A stretch of 64,000 nt of DNA from Streptosporangium nondiastaticum (GTDB taxonomy: Bacteria; Actinomycetota; Actinomycetes; Streptomycetales; Streptomycetaceae). Under the pieces are notes generated by a model. It made no database searches, had not been told where the DNA came from, and was given only the letters and a program-made list of their open reading frames with translations. The stretch lies in contig NZ_PXWG01000001.1 in the NCBI RefSeq assembly GCF_003011965.1, positions 62,001 to 126,000 on the forward strand. Direction: 5' to 3'. Position 1 is the first letter of the stretch. Each line of letters opens with the position of its first letter. Positions 44,611 to 53,328 of this stretch are shown here, piece by piece. Both the position numbers and the translations under genes were made by a program.

Positions 44611-44965
44611 GTGCCGTCCTCCTGTGTCGGTCTGCCGGTCGAGGAAAGGGGCGATGGCCTCAGTGCGAAAGGGGGAGCGCGGGCGAACACGGAGGATTCT
44701 TCCTTCGGCTTCTGATCGATATGCCGTACCAGTGCATCGAGGTCAGAACCCTCCATAAAACCGAAGTCGTATCGTCGGACAATAGGACTCGTTATATAGA
44801 GAGGTGCGGGCGAATTCGCACGCCCTTTCCGAGTACCCGTGCGACCCTCGGCACGAGGTTTTGAGTCGACGGGCCGGGAAGCCTTCTGTGGATCCCCATG
44901 CGGCGGCGATCGCCGTATTGATGTTGTGGCGCGAACGGCTTTGACGGCGGTAGGGGAGGAGGGCC
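44611..44965. promoter_or_regulatory. Divergent promoter region of the steroid cluster
   Basis: 355 bp separate the divergent cyclase and SDR-CYP51 genes. A patch at about 44755-44805 (cataaaaccgaag, aataggactcgttatatagag) is unusually AT-rich for this genome and is the likely site of both promoters. A short inverted repeat GTGCG...CGCAC follows at about 44803-44820. On the minus strand an ATG at about 44758 opens MEGSDLDALVRHIDQKPKEE, which could be a leader but runs into the cyclase frame region and is not called as a gene. Confidence 0.5.
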
Positions 44966-47557
44966 GTGATTCTGGTGACCGGCGCAAGCGGCCATCTCGG
45001 CGCGAACCTGGTGCGGCGTCTGCTGGCCGACGGCCAGGACGTCCGGGCCCTGGTGCGGCCCGGATCGCCTGCCGGGGCACTGGCCGGACTCGCCGTCCAC
45101 CGGACGGCCGGGGACCTGCGGGATCCGGCAGCGGTCGCGGCCGCCGTCGAAGGCTGTGAGAGCGTCTATCACTGCGCGGCGCGCGTTTCGACGGCGGCTC
45201 GCGGACACCGCGAGATCCATGCGGTCAACGTGCTGGGCACGCGCAACGTGCTGGAAGCCGCGCGGCAGCACGGCGTGGGCCGGGTCGTGGTGACCGGGTC
45301 GTTCAGCGCGACGGGCCAGGCTCCGGGACGGGCCGGTACGGAGCGCGACCTGCACTACCCCTTCGGGCCCCACACCCCGTACACGCGCAGCAAGGTGCTG
45401 GTCGAGCACGAGTGCTGCAAGGCCGCGGCCCAGGGCCTGGAGGTGGTGGTCGCGGTGTCGACGGCGATCATCGGCCCGCACGACTACGTGCCGTCCCGGA
45501 TGGGGCGTGTGCTGCTCGACTTCGCGCACGGACGGCTGCTTGCCTACATCCCCGGCGGCTTCGAGTTCGTCTCCGTCCAGGATCTCGTCCAGGGCCACCT
45601 GCTGGCGATGGCGCGCGGCCTGCCGGGGCACAAGTACTTGCTGTCCACCGAGTTCTGCACGGTCGACCGGATGATGGACCTCTACGCACAGGTCACCGGG
45701 CGCCCCAAGCCGCGCCTGCGGATGCCCGCACCGGCCATGGAGACGCTCGCCCGCCTCGCCGAAGGACCGCGGTCGGTGCTGACGCCGCACCGGGAGGCGC
45801 GCTTCACTCCGGCGGCCGTTCGCTTCCTGCGCTCCGAGCGGCGGGCCGACTGCACCCTCAGCCGCGAGGTCCTGGGCTACCGCCCCACCAGCATTGCCAC
45901 CGCCGTCGAGCAGGCCTACCGCTGCTTCGCGGACCGCGGCCTGGTGGAACGGCGCGGGGTGGCGAGTCCCGCGCCCCGCCCCACCGGGCGGCGCGGGCGG
46001 GAAGCGGAGCCGGAGCCGGAGGGGGCCGCGATGGCGACCGAACCGACCGAAGCGACCGAAGCGACCGAAGGCATTGAGGCAGGCGTTGAGGCAGGCGTTG
46101 AGACGGGCGTTGAGACGGGCGTTGAGACGGGCGTTGAGACGGGCGTTGAGACGGGCAACAGGAAGGCCATCACCGCACCCCGCCTGCCGGCCCGCCACCT
46201 GCCGTGGCTGGGCCCGCTGCCGGCGTTCCACCGCGACCCGGTCGCCATGCTGCGCGCCGCACGGGAACGGGTCGGCGACACCTTCGCCTTTCCCCTGCTG
46301 GGCCAGGAAGTCGTCTTCGCCTGCGGACCCGGGGCGCATGCCGAGGTGTTCGAAGCGGACGAGGCGATCCTCAGTCAGCGCGAGGCGTATCGCTTCATGG
46401 CTCCGGTCTTCGGCCCCGGCATCGGCTTCGACGCCGCCACCCCGGAAGATATGGACGCACAGATCGCCCCCATGCGGTCCGCACTCGGCTCCCGGAACCT
46501 CGACGCATACGTCCGTACCATGGAGGCGGAGGTACGGGCCCGGACGGCGCACTGGTCGACGCAGGGCGAGATCGACCTGCTCGCCGAACTCAACCGGATG
46601 ACCGCGGCCATCGCCACGCGCTGTCTCATTGGCGAGGAGTTCCACCGCCGCATGGGCCCGGAACTGCCCCGGCTCTACCGAGAACTGGAAAGCGGCATCC
46701 GGCTCGCGGGCATGCTCAGCCCCAAGGCACCGATCCCCGCCTTCCGGCGCCGCGACCGGGCCCGCGCAGCCATCGCCGAGGCCATCGGCCAGGTCATCGC
46801 AGAACGCCGCAGGCGGCCTCCGGGAGACGAAACCGCCGTCCCTCCCGGCTCTTCTGCCGGTGCCACCGGCGGACAGGACATGCTCGCCGTGCTGCTCGCC
46901 GCCCGCACCCCGGACGGCGACCCGATGCCCGACCACATCGTGACCGGCATCCTGATCGGCATGATCGTCGCAGGCCAGCACACCAGCGCGGTACTCGCCA
47001 CATGGACCGGCGTGCTGCTCATGCGCCACCCCGACTACGTACCGCTGCTGCGCGCCGAGCAGGAGGAGACGTGGGCTCCCGGCAGCTCGCTCGGCACCCG
47101 GACCCTGCGTCGCATGGAGCTCCTGGACAATTGTGTGCGCGAGGCCGAACGCCTGCACCCACCGCTGATCCTGCTGATGCGCAAGGCGCTGAGCGACACC
47201 ACGATCCGCGGCCACCACGTGCCGGCCGGCTCGCTGGTCATGATCTCCCCCGCAGTGGCGCACCGCATGCCCGAGGTGTTCGCCCATCCCGATCGCTTCG
47301 ACCCCTCCCGGTACGGCACCGGGCGCGCCGAGCACCGCCGCCCCTACGCCCTCATCGGCTTCGGCGGGGGCAAGCACCGCTGCATCGGAGTCGCCTTCGC
47401 CTACCTGCAGGTCAAGACGGTGTGGAGCGTCCTGCTGCGCGAGGCGGACTTCCGGCCCACCCGGTCCGCCTACCCGCCGGACTACTCGACCTTCGTCCCC
47501 GCGCCGGCCGCCCCCTGCACCGTCCGCTACCGCAAGCGCTCCACCACGTCGTCGTGA
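44966..47557 (+). CDS. Fused 3-beta-HSD/C4-decarboxylase-like SDR and CYP51
   Basis: 863 residues in one uninterrupted frame. Residues 1-~335 are an extended SDR: TGASGHLGANL binds NAD(P), and Tyr139-x3-Lys143 (YTRSK) is catalytic; relatives are 3-beta-hydroxysteroid dehydrogenase/C4-decarboxylases (NSDHL, bacterial SdmB). Residues ~336-405 are a linker with Val-Glu-Thr-Gly repeats. Residues ~406-863 are CYP51: FGPGIGFDA, AGQHTS (669-674), and FGGGKHRCIG (Cys806). GGGGAGGAGG precedes the GTG. It would couple C14-demethylation with C3 oxidation/C4 decarboxylation. An internal ATG in the linker (about 46031) preceded by GGAGGGGG might also give free CYP51. Confidence 0.85.
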   Translation: MILVTGASGHLGANLVRRLLADGQDVRALVRPGSPAGALAGLAVHRTAGDLRDPAAVAAAVEGCESVYHCAARVSTAARGHREIHAVNVLGTRNVLEAARQHGVGRVVVTGSFSATGQAPGRAGTERDLHYPFGPHTPYTRSKVLVEHECCKAAAQGLEVVVAVSTAIIGPHDYVPSRMGRVLLDFAHGRLLAYIPGGFEFVSVQDLVQGHLLAMARGLPGHKYLLSTEFCTVDRMMDLYAQVTGRPKPRLRMPAPAMETLARLAEGPRSVLTPHREARFTPAAVRFLRSERRADCTLSREVLGYRPTSIATAVEQAYRCFADRGLVERRGVASPAPRPTGRRGREAEPEPEGAAMATEPTEATEATEGIEAGVEAGVETGVETGVETGVETGVETGNRKAITAPRLPARHLPWLGPLPAFHRDPVAMLRAARERVGDTFAFPLLGQEVVFACGPGAHAEVFEADEAILSQREAYRFMAPVFGPGIGFDAATPEDMDAQIAPMRSALGSRNLDAYVRTMEAEVRARTAHWSTQGEIDLLAELNRMTAAIATRCLIGEEFHRRMGPELPRLYRELESGIRLAGMLSPKAPIPAFRRRDRARAAIAEAIGQVIAERRRRPPGDETAVPPGSSAGATGGQDMLAVLLAARTPDGDPMPDHIVTGILIGMIVAGQHTSAVLATWTGVLLMRHPDYVPLLRAEQEETWAPGSSLGTRTLRRMELLDNCVREAERLHPPLILLMRKALSDTTIRGHHVPAGSLVMISPAVAHRMPEVFAHPDRFDPSRYGTGRAEHRRPYALIGFGGGKHRCIGVAFAYLQVKTVWSVLLREADFRPTRSAYPPDYSTFVPAPAAPCTVRYRKRSTTSS
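46071..46157. repeat. 12-bp tandem repeat (gttgagacgggc) in the SDR-CYP51 linker
   Basis: Seven in-frame copies, the first two slightly diverged (gttgaggcaggc), encode the Val-Glu-Thr/Ala-Gly linker. A preceding gcgaccgaa repeat encodes Ala-Thr-Glu. Confidence 0.9.
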
Positions 47558-47586
47558 ACGGCGACCCCCGGCGTGCACGGCCTGCG

Positions 47587-47652
47587 CGCCCGATCCCGCC
47601 CCGCCCGATCCCGTCCGGCCAGATCTCGCCCCGCCCGATCCCGTCCCGCCCC
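47587..47652. repeat. 15-bp-type tandem repeat (ccgcccgatcccgtc)
   Basis: About four copies between the SDR-CYP51 stop and the Rieske ATG. The stretch is open in the Rieske frame from a GTG at 47554 that overlaps the CYP51 stop (GTGA), so it could be a 50-residue Arg/Pro/Ile N-terminal extension rather than a spacer. Confidence 0.75.
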
Positions 47653-47703
47653 CCGGCATTCGCCGAGGCCCGCGGCAAGCGCACCCGGGCGCGGGCAGCC
47701 GGC

Positions 47704-48756
47704 ATGGATCCCGACTACTGGTACGCCGTCGCTTACGAGAGCGAACTGCCGCGCGGGGCGACCCTGGCCACCCGCTTCTGGGGCCACCCCCTCGTGGTCT
47801 ACCGCGGTACGGACGGCAGCCTGCACGCCCTGGAGGACCGCTGCGCGCACAGGCAGCTGAAACTCTCCGGCGGCGAGGTCAACGGCTGCCATCTGACCTG
47901 CACTTATCACGGCTGGACCTACGACGGTGGCGGCAACGTCGTGCACTACGCGCACGACCTGTTCGGCCGCGCCCGGCCCGAGGTCAAGGTGCCCGGCTAT
48001 CCGGTGACCACCCGGCACGGCCTGATCTGGGTCTTCCCCGGTGACCCGGCCCTGGCCGCCGAGCGGACCATCCCGGCCATCCCGGAGCTCTCGGGGAGCA
48101 GGCCGTGGGCCCGGCTCGACGCTTCGTTCACCTGGCAGGCCCACCACTCGATGATCATCGACAACGTCAGCGACTTCACCCACAGCTATCTGCACCGCCG
48201 CTTCCGCCCCTTCTGGGACGCCAAGCTCACCCGCCACGAGCTGACCGAGGACCGGGTTGAGCTCGCGTACGAGACGTTCGTGGGCGGCGGACGCCTCACC
48301 TCCCGCTTCGTCGACCGACGCCGGGTGGACACCACCTCCATCGAGCTGGTCTTCGACTATCCGTACCAGTGCTCCGACACCGGGGGATCGATCAAGCACT
48401 GGTGCTTCGTGCTGCCGATGGACCGGCGCACCAGCCGTGTGTTCTTCATCTTCTACTTCGACGCGGTGAAGATCCCCGGCACCCGGTGGACGCTGCCCCG
48501 CGTACTGCTGCAGCCCTTCATGCGCATGGCCGGCGCACTCGTCGTCAAGCCATTGCTGTGCGAGGACGGCGAGGCTGTGGAGGCGGAACAACTCGGCTAC
48601 GAAACCCATTTCACCGCCCCGATCGTCGAACTCAACCCCGCCGTCGGCCTCTTCCAGGACCTCACCATCCGCAAATGGGAGGAATTCCTTGACCGTGACC
48701 GATCCCGTCCCCGCCCCTCAAGCATTGCCGCCGCGGACGGACGCATCGTCCCCTAG
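47704..48756 (+). CDS. Rieske non-haem iron oxygenase (sterol C4-demethylase or C7-desaturase candidate)
   Basis: 350 residues. The Rieske [2Fe-2S] ligands are Cys47/His49 (RCAHRQLKL) and Cys66/His69 (CTYHGW). The mononuclear iron site is in IIDNVSDFTHSYLH (His160, His164, with Asp153/Asp157 as bridge). The opening DPDYWYAVAYESELP matches the usual N-terminus, which favours ATG 47704 over the overlapping GTG at 47554. In bacterial sterol makers a Rieske oxygenase (SdmA) with an NSDHL-like SDR removes C4 methyl groups, while related enzymes desaturate C7; the neighbouring SDR favours C4 chemistry. The electron-donating reductase is not in the cluster. Confidence 0.82.
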   Translation: MDPDYWYAVAYESELPRGATLATRFWGHPLVVYRGTDGSLHALEDRCAHRQLKLSGGEVNGCHLTCTYHGWTYDGGGNVVHYAHDLFGRARPEVKVPGYPVTTRHGLIWVFPGDPALAAERTIPAIPELSGSRPWARLDASFTWQAHHSMIIDNVSDFTHSYLHRRFRPFWDAKLTRHELTEDRVELAYETFVGGGRLTSRFVDRRRVDTTSIELVFDYPYQCSDTGGSIKHWCFVLPMDRRTSRVFFIFYFDAVKIPGTRWTLPRVLLQPFMRMAGALVVKPLLCEDGEAVEAEQLGYETHFTAPIVELNPAVGLFQDLTIRKWEEFLDRDRSRPRPSSIAAADGRIVP

Positions 48757-48784
48757 TCCCGTTCTTTCCGCGATCGCTGATATC

Positions 48785-48862
<78 letters not shown>

Positions 48863-48921
48863 TCGCAAACCCTGCACTGCGCCGTTGAGCTGTGCGGCGC
48901 TCACGACCGGAAAGCACGCCC

Positions 48922-50469
48922 ATGAGCCAGGCGTCCACCCCGCACTTGAGCCAGACCTCCGTCCCCCGTTCCGCCCAGTGGCTGGCCGATCACCGCTGGC
49001 TGTACGTGATTCCCGTCCTGCTGCCTCTGTCCAAGGCATACGCCGTGGCCGGGGCGCTGTCCTCCCGGCTGCTCCGTCGCCGGACGGGCGAACTGCGGCG
49101 CCACCGGCGCCGGGTGGCCCGCATGCAGGCACGTGTGCGGGAGCGTGCACGGCGCGGCGAGGGAGGGCTGATCAGCACCGCCCGTCCGCAGTGGCGGTCG
49201 ATGTCGCCGTCGCGCACCACGTCCTACAAGGACGGAGCCTTCCTGGTGCCGGCGAAGCTGGACGGCATTCTCCAGGTGGACACGGAGCGCCGAACCGTAA
49301 CGGTCGGGCCGGCGGTCACCATGGGACGGCTGACAGCCGCACTGCCGCGGGGCTGGACCCTGCCGGTCGTGCCGGAGCTGGAGGACCTCACCGTCGGCGG
49401 CCTCATCATGGGCTACGGCATCGAGACGTCCTCCCACCGCTACGGCCTGTTCGCGGACAACGTCGAATCCTGCGAGGTCCTCCTGGCCGACGGCGAGGTG
49501 GTGGTCGCGGACCGCACCCACCGCACGGACCTCTTCCACGCCCTGCCCTGGAGCCGCGGAACCCTGGGACTGCTGACCTCCGTACAACTGCGGATGGTCC
49601 CCGCCCATCCGTGGGTCCGCCTCTCCTACCACCGGCTCGGCAGCGCGGCCGCACTCACCGAGTGCATCGCCTCGTACTCTGCCGGCCCCCACCCGCCCGA
49701 CTTCGTGGAGGGCTTCCACTTCTCACCGACGGAAGGCGTCGTGGTCACCGGCACGCTCGTCGACCGCCCGCACGCCCGCGACGGCGTGGTCAACCAGATG
49801 GGACGCTGGTACAAGCCCTGGTTCCACGAGCACGCCCGGACACAGTGCCGGCTGCGGCGCAACACCGAGTACGTGCCGCTGCGGGACTTCTACTTCCGCC
49901 ACAGCCGCAGTATCTACTGGGCGGCGGAAATGCTCGCCCCGAGCACCAACCACCCCCTGTTCCGGTACACCCTGGGGTGGCTCATGCCGCCCAAGATCGC
50001 CTTCCTCAAGCGCTCCGAGACACCGGGGATCCGCCGGCTGTACCTGCAGGCCACGGCCACGCAGGAGGCCCTCGTCCCCGTACGCGCACTGCCGGAGGCG
50101 ATCGAGAAGTGCCGCGAGGCGTTCCACGTGGACCGCATGTGGCTGTGCCCAGTGACACTGCGCCGCTCCGAGCCGGGAGGCATGGTGAGCCCCGGCACCC
50201 CGGACGGCCTCTACATCGACATCGCCGTCGTCTTCGAGACGCCGGAACCGGTCAGGCGCGGCCTGCCCTGGGACGCCCGGCAAGCCACCAGGACGTTCGA
50301 GGCCTGGCTGCTGGACAACGGCGGCTTCCAAGTCCCCTACGTCGCCACGCACATGACGCGCGAGGAGTTCTGGTCCATGTTCGACGGTCGGCCCTACTTC
50401 GCCGCGCGCAAGAAGTACGGGGCGGAAGGCTCGTTCCTCGACATCTACGACAAGGCCGGCTGCAACTGA
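48922..50469 (+). CDS. Delta24-sterol reductase (DHCR24/DWF1-like FAD oxidoreductase)
   Basis: 515 residues, nearly the length of human DHCR24 (516). An N-terminal hydrophobic segment (WLYVIPVLLPLSKAYAVAG) may anchor it to the membrane. The FAD-linked PCMH domain follows (VGPAVTMGRLTAALP, LTVGGLIMGYGIETSSHRYG). The second half tracks DHCR24 closely: FYFRHSRSIYWAAEML, NHPLFRYTLGWLMPPKIAFL, MWLCPVTL and GLYIDIAV. It would reduce the sterol side chain at C24(25), or at C24(28) after methylation as plant DWF1 does. Confidence 0.88.
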   Translation: MSQASTPHLSQTSVPRSAQWLADHRWLYVIPVLLPLSKAYAVAGALSSRLLRRRTGELRRHRRRVARMQARVRERARRGEGGLISTARPQWRSMSPSRTTSYKDGAFLVPAKLDGILQVDTERRTVTVGPAVTMGRLTAALPRGWTLPVVPELEDLTVGGLIMGYGIETSSHRYGLFADNVESCEVLLADGEVVVADRTHRTDLFHALPWSRGTLGLLTSVQLRMVPAHPWVRLSYHRLGSAAALTECIASYSAGPHPPDFVEGFHFSPTEGVVVTGTLVDRPHARDGVVNQMGRWYKPWFHEHARTQCRLRRNTEYVPLRDFYFRHSRSIYWAAEMLAPSTNHPLFRYTLGWLMPPKIAFLKRSETPGIRRLYLQATATQEALVPVRALPEAIEKCREAFHVDRMWLCPVTLRRSEPGGMVSPGTPDGLYIDIAVVFETPEPVRRGLPWDARQATRTFEAWLLDNGGFQVPYVATHMTREEFWSMFDGRPYFAARKKYGAEGSFLDIYDKAGCN

Positions 50470-50527
50470 CCCGCTGTTCCCAGTGTCCCAACTGTCCCAC
50501 CAGAACAGGAGACGAGGAGAAGCCCGG

Positions 50528-51427
50528 ATGACCGAAACGACAGAAGTGGCGCTCGAACGCTACCGGCAACTGGCAGCGGGAAACGACTCCGCGCGCAGCG
50601 GACACTACCGCGACCTCGTGACCTCCTACTACGACCTGGTCACCGACCTGTACCTGGAAGGCTGGGGCCCGTCCCACCACTTCGCCCCCCTCAAGCCCGG
50701 CGACTCCCACGTGGACGCCCTGGCCGCACGCCAGGAATTCCTCGCCGGCCGTGCAGGCCTGTGCCCCGGCATGAAGGTCCTCGACGTGGGCAGCGGGGTC
50801 GGCGGCCCCGCGCTCAACATCGCCGGCATCTCCGGCGCCCACGTAACGGGACTCGACCTCACGCCGGTGCGCGTTGATCACGCCCGTCGGCGCGCCCGCG
50901 ACCTCGGACTGCAGGAGCGGACCACGTTCGTCGACGGCGACGCCATGGACATGCCCTTCGAAGACGCCTCGTTCGACGTCGTCTACGCCTTCGAAGCCAT
51001 CTGCCACACCGCCGACAAGGGCCGCACCCACGCCGAGATCGCCCGGGTCCTCAAACCCGGCGGCCTGTCGATCGGCTACGAATGGCTCGCCGCCGACGGA
51101 CTGCCCACCGCGGCTCTCGACCACCTCATCGAACCGATCTGCCGCTACTACGCCCTGCCCCACCTCGCCACACCCGGCCGGCTCACCCGACAACTGCAGC
51201 ACGCCGGCTTCACCGACATCGTCGTGGGCGACGCCGAGGCCACGGGCGACCTCGCGGCCACCTGGGACTACCTGGACGAGCTGGCCGACCTCGGCGAACA
51301 GTTCGACGACTCCCCGGTCAGGAAGTTCATGGTCGAAGGCGCCCGCGCCCTGACGCGGGCGGCCCGGGAGGGCGCCTTCCTCATCGACTTCTGGGAGGCC
51401 CGCAAACCGGGAACGCCCTCCGAGTGA
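50528..51427 (+). CDS. Sterol 24-C-methyltransferase (ERG6/SMT-like)
   Basis: 299 residues. The sterol-methyltransferase signature YYDLVTDLYLEGWGPSHHFA (near residues 38-57) is almost identical in pattern to ERG6 (YYxxVTDFYEYGWGxSFHF). The SAM motif is VLDVGSGVGGPAL, and YAFEAICHTADKG with VLKPGGLSIGYEW match ERG6 regions III-IV. The C-terminus (FLIDFWEARKPG) matches the ERG6 end, so the protein is complete though shorter. GAGGAGAAG precedes the ATG. It would add a methyl to C24 of a side chain with a C24 double bond, before or instead of DHCR24 reduction. Last gene of the plus-strand operon. Confidence 0.88.
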   Translation: MTETTEVALERYRQLAAGNDSARSGHYRDLVTSYYDLVTDLYLEGWGPSHHFAPLKPGDSHVDALAARQEFLAGRAGLCPGMKVLDVGSGVGGPALNIAGISGAHVTGLDLTPVRVDHARRRARDLGLQERTTFVDGDAMDMPFEDASFDVVYAFEAICHTADKGRTHAEIARVLKPGGLSIGYEWLAADGLPTAALDHLIEPICRYYALPHLATPGRLTRQLQHAGFTDIVVGDAEATGDLAATWDYLDELADLGEQFDDSPVRKFMVEGARALTRAAREGAFLIDFWEARKPGTPSE

Positions 51428-51431
51428 CGCA

Positions 51432-51446
51432 GGGGCGCCGTGCCCC
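51432..51446 (+). terminator. Weak hairpin after the steroid operon
   Basis: GGGGC-gccgt-GCCCC five bases past the stop. Short stem; only a candidate. Confidence 0.3.
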
Positions 51447-51562
51447 GGCCCTACGGGCGGCGGCGTACTTCGCCCCGCCCATGCCCGGCAGTGAGATGGT
51501 GACGGGCCGAACCGGGAGGCAGGCCCCGGAGCGGTGGACCAGCCATATGCAATAATCGTCTA

Positions 51563-51763
51563 CATGACGATAATGGTCTCGGGCGTGATGGCCGACGCAC
51601 GTGACATGGCCGCCAAGCTTGAGGTATCGGTGCGGCGCGTGATCGCCTTCAGAGCCTCTGGCGACTCTCCATCTACGTCGAACTCCTGCGGCGTCTTGAC
51701 GGCTCCTGGACCGTGCAGGCCCAGGTGGAGCACGACGACGCACACTCACTCGTGTTCGGCTGA
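51563..51763 (+). pseudogene. Remnant of a small protein, two frames
   Basis: One frame from an ATG at 51564 reads MTIMVSGVMADARDMAAKLE and VSVRRVIAF, another then reads LWRLSIYVELLRRLDGSWTV and QAQVEHDDAHSLVFG to a TGA at 51763. Both pieces look protein-like and adjoin, suggesting a frameshifted small gene. The remainder of 51428-52028 holds nothing I recognise. Confidence 0.3.
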
Positions 51764-52028
51764 AGGCGTCAGTTGCCAAGTGGCCAAGGGGGCTGTCAGC
51801 GAGCCGGCCGGCCTCGTGCCCGGCCGGGAGCAGAGGAAGCGATCCGGCCTTCTGGCCTCAGCCTCCCCTCAGGACTCGGGCAACGCGTGACCCGGCCGCC
51901 AACAGGCGACCTGGCCGATGATGCCGAGCACATCCGCCAGCATGCCGACGTAGACGCTGGCAGGCACGCCGATGGCGCCGATGAGGCCGTCAGCTTCTTC
52001 AAGAGGAACGAAAGGCTGTGGAATTGCT

Positions 52029-52982
52029 ATGACTAAACCAGCGGGTTTCCGCTTCCCGGTCAGGGGCGAGGTCGCCGTCTTCCGTGGCGAGCTCTACCCG
52101 GCCCGTGGCGCTGTGGGCCTGTGGCCGTGCGTCGAGCTGCTGCCCGAGCCCGGCCGCCCCGCACCCGAAGGGCTCGCGCCGCGCGAGGCCGCCGACGGAT
52201 CGGTGGGATACCCGGTTCCGCTGGAGCGCCTGGAAGCCTGGTATGCCGTGACGTGGACGTTCCGCTGGCGCGGCGAGCTCTTCGAGTGCACCGCCGCCAC
52301 GCCCACCACACTCTCGGGCAACTACCTCGGCTCCGACGAACGCTTCGCCAAGGAGCACCTCAAGCGCCGGATCATCGGCTACCGCGGGGTCTTCCCGCGC
52401 GGCGAAGTCACCGAGCTGGAGCAGCACCGCAAGGATCTCCTCCAGCCCCGGCACGCTCTGGTACGGCGTCTGGCCGAGGTTGACCATTTCCGCCCCAAGG
52501 CCTACGCGGTCCACCGCGGCCGGACGTATCCGGCCGCTGCCGAGGCCGACGCGTCGGGCCTCATCGCTCTGACCACCGGGGACGACCGGCCTGAGGATCT
52601 CATCGCCGAGCCCCGGGACCCGAGCGGCGAGCGCTTCCTGGCCGGCCCGGAGCAACTGGATGCCTGGTACCTGACCCACTGGACCTTCCGCTGGAAGGGC
52701 GGCCCGTTCGACGCGGTCGGGACGGTGGACGGCAGGATCAAGGGCGTCTACACGGGCGGCAGCTGGGGCTTCGCGGACAGCTTTCAACTTGACCCGGAGA
52801 CGGGCCCTGACGGGGTCCAGACCCAGTACACGGTCCAGGCGGGCCTCAAAGGCGTCACCGACCTCGAACAGCATCGCACCGACCTAATGGCAGTGGCAGG
52901 AGTGCCTTTGGATCTGCAGACCGTCGCGCGGGTGAGCCACCCCCACCACACGATCGTCTCCACCGGCGTCCCCAGACCCTGA
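52029..52982 (+). CDS. Hypothetical protein with an internal duplication
   Basis: 317 residues, no signal peptide. Two homologous halves can be seen: EAWYAVTWTFRWRGELFEC ... VTELEQHRKDLL in the first and DAWYLTHWTFRWKGGPFDA ... VTDLEQHRTDLM in the second. Each carries a Trp/Phe-rich strand, a variable loop and a closing LEQHR helix. No known family was recognised. The ribosome site is weak. It is isolated between decayed sequences. Confidence 0.65.
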   Translation: MTKPAGFRFPVRGEVAVFRGELYPARGAVGLWPCVELLPEPGRPAPEGLAPREAADGSVGYPVPLERLEAWYAVTWTFRWRGELFECTAATPTTLSGNYLGSDERFAKEHLKRRIIGYRGVFPRGEVTELEQHRKDLLQPRHALVRRLAEVDHFRPKAYAVHRGRTYPAAAEADASGLIALTTGDDRPEDLIAEPRDPSGERFLAGPEQLDAWYLTHWTFRWKGGPFDAVGTVDGRIKGVYTGGSWGFADSFQLDPETGPDGVQTQYTVQAGLKGVTDLEQHRTDLMAVAGVPLDLQTVARVSHPHHTIVSTGVPRP

Positions 52983-53328
52983 GCTGTGATGGCATCTCGG
53001 TCCGGGCCTCAAGCCGGAGATCCTTCGCATCGTGACCGGGTTTCCGATCGTGGCGGAGGCCGAGCACGGGGAAGCGGTCTTGGAGGGCCATCCCGAGCCG
53101 TTTCTGGGTCCGGCCGGTCACGGTCACCAGGGAGGCCGTCCAGGCCTTGGGGCTCAGTAGCTGTCCCGCCAGGTTCCGCGAGGACGACGGCGGGCTCCTC
53201 ACAGGGGTATCAGCACCACGCCCTTGACAGTGAAGACAGCGGGGCCCGGGCGTAAAAAATGGGATGCCTATACGGCTGACGTCAGCTGAAACTGACACCC
53301 AGCACTGTTGCCAAGAGGAGTTACGCCA
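52983..53328. other. Gene-free stretch, possible remnant on minus strand
   Basis: The minus strand has a partly open, Arg-rich frame (around RTQKRLGMALQDRFPVLGLR, near 53040-53120) that may be debris of an old mobile or hypothetical gene. No start, stop or domain could be fixed. Confidence 0.25.

Noticed and set aside
44460..44760. A leader peptide (MEGSDLDALVRH...) before the cyclase gene.
   Set aside because: It has no clear stop before the cyclase and turns Arg/Pro-rich; kept only as a note in the promoter region.
47554..47703. Definite 50-residue N-terminal extension of the Rieske protein from the overlapping GTG.
   Set aside because: Rieske homologs start near the WYAVA segment and the extension is a low-complexity repeat; left as an alternative, not the main call.
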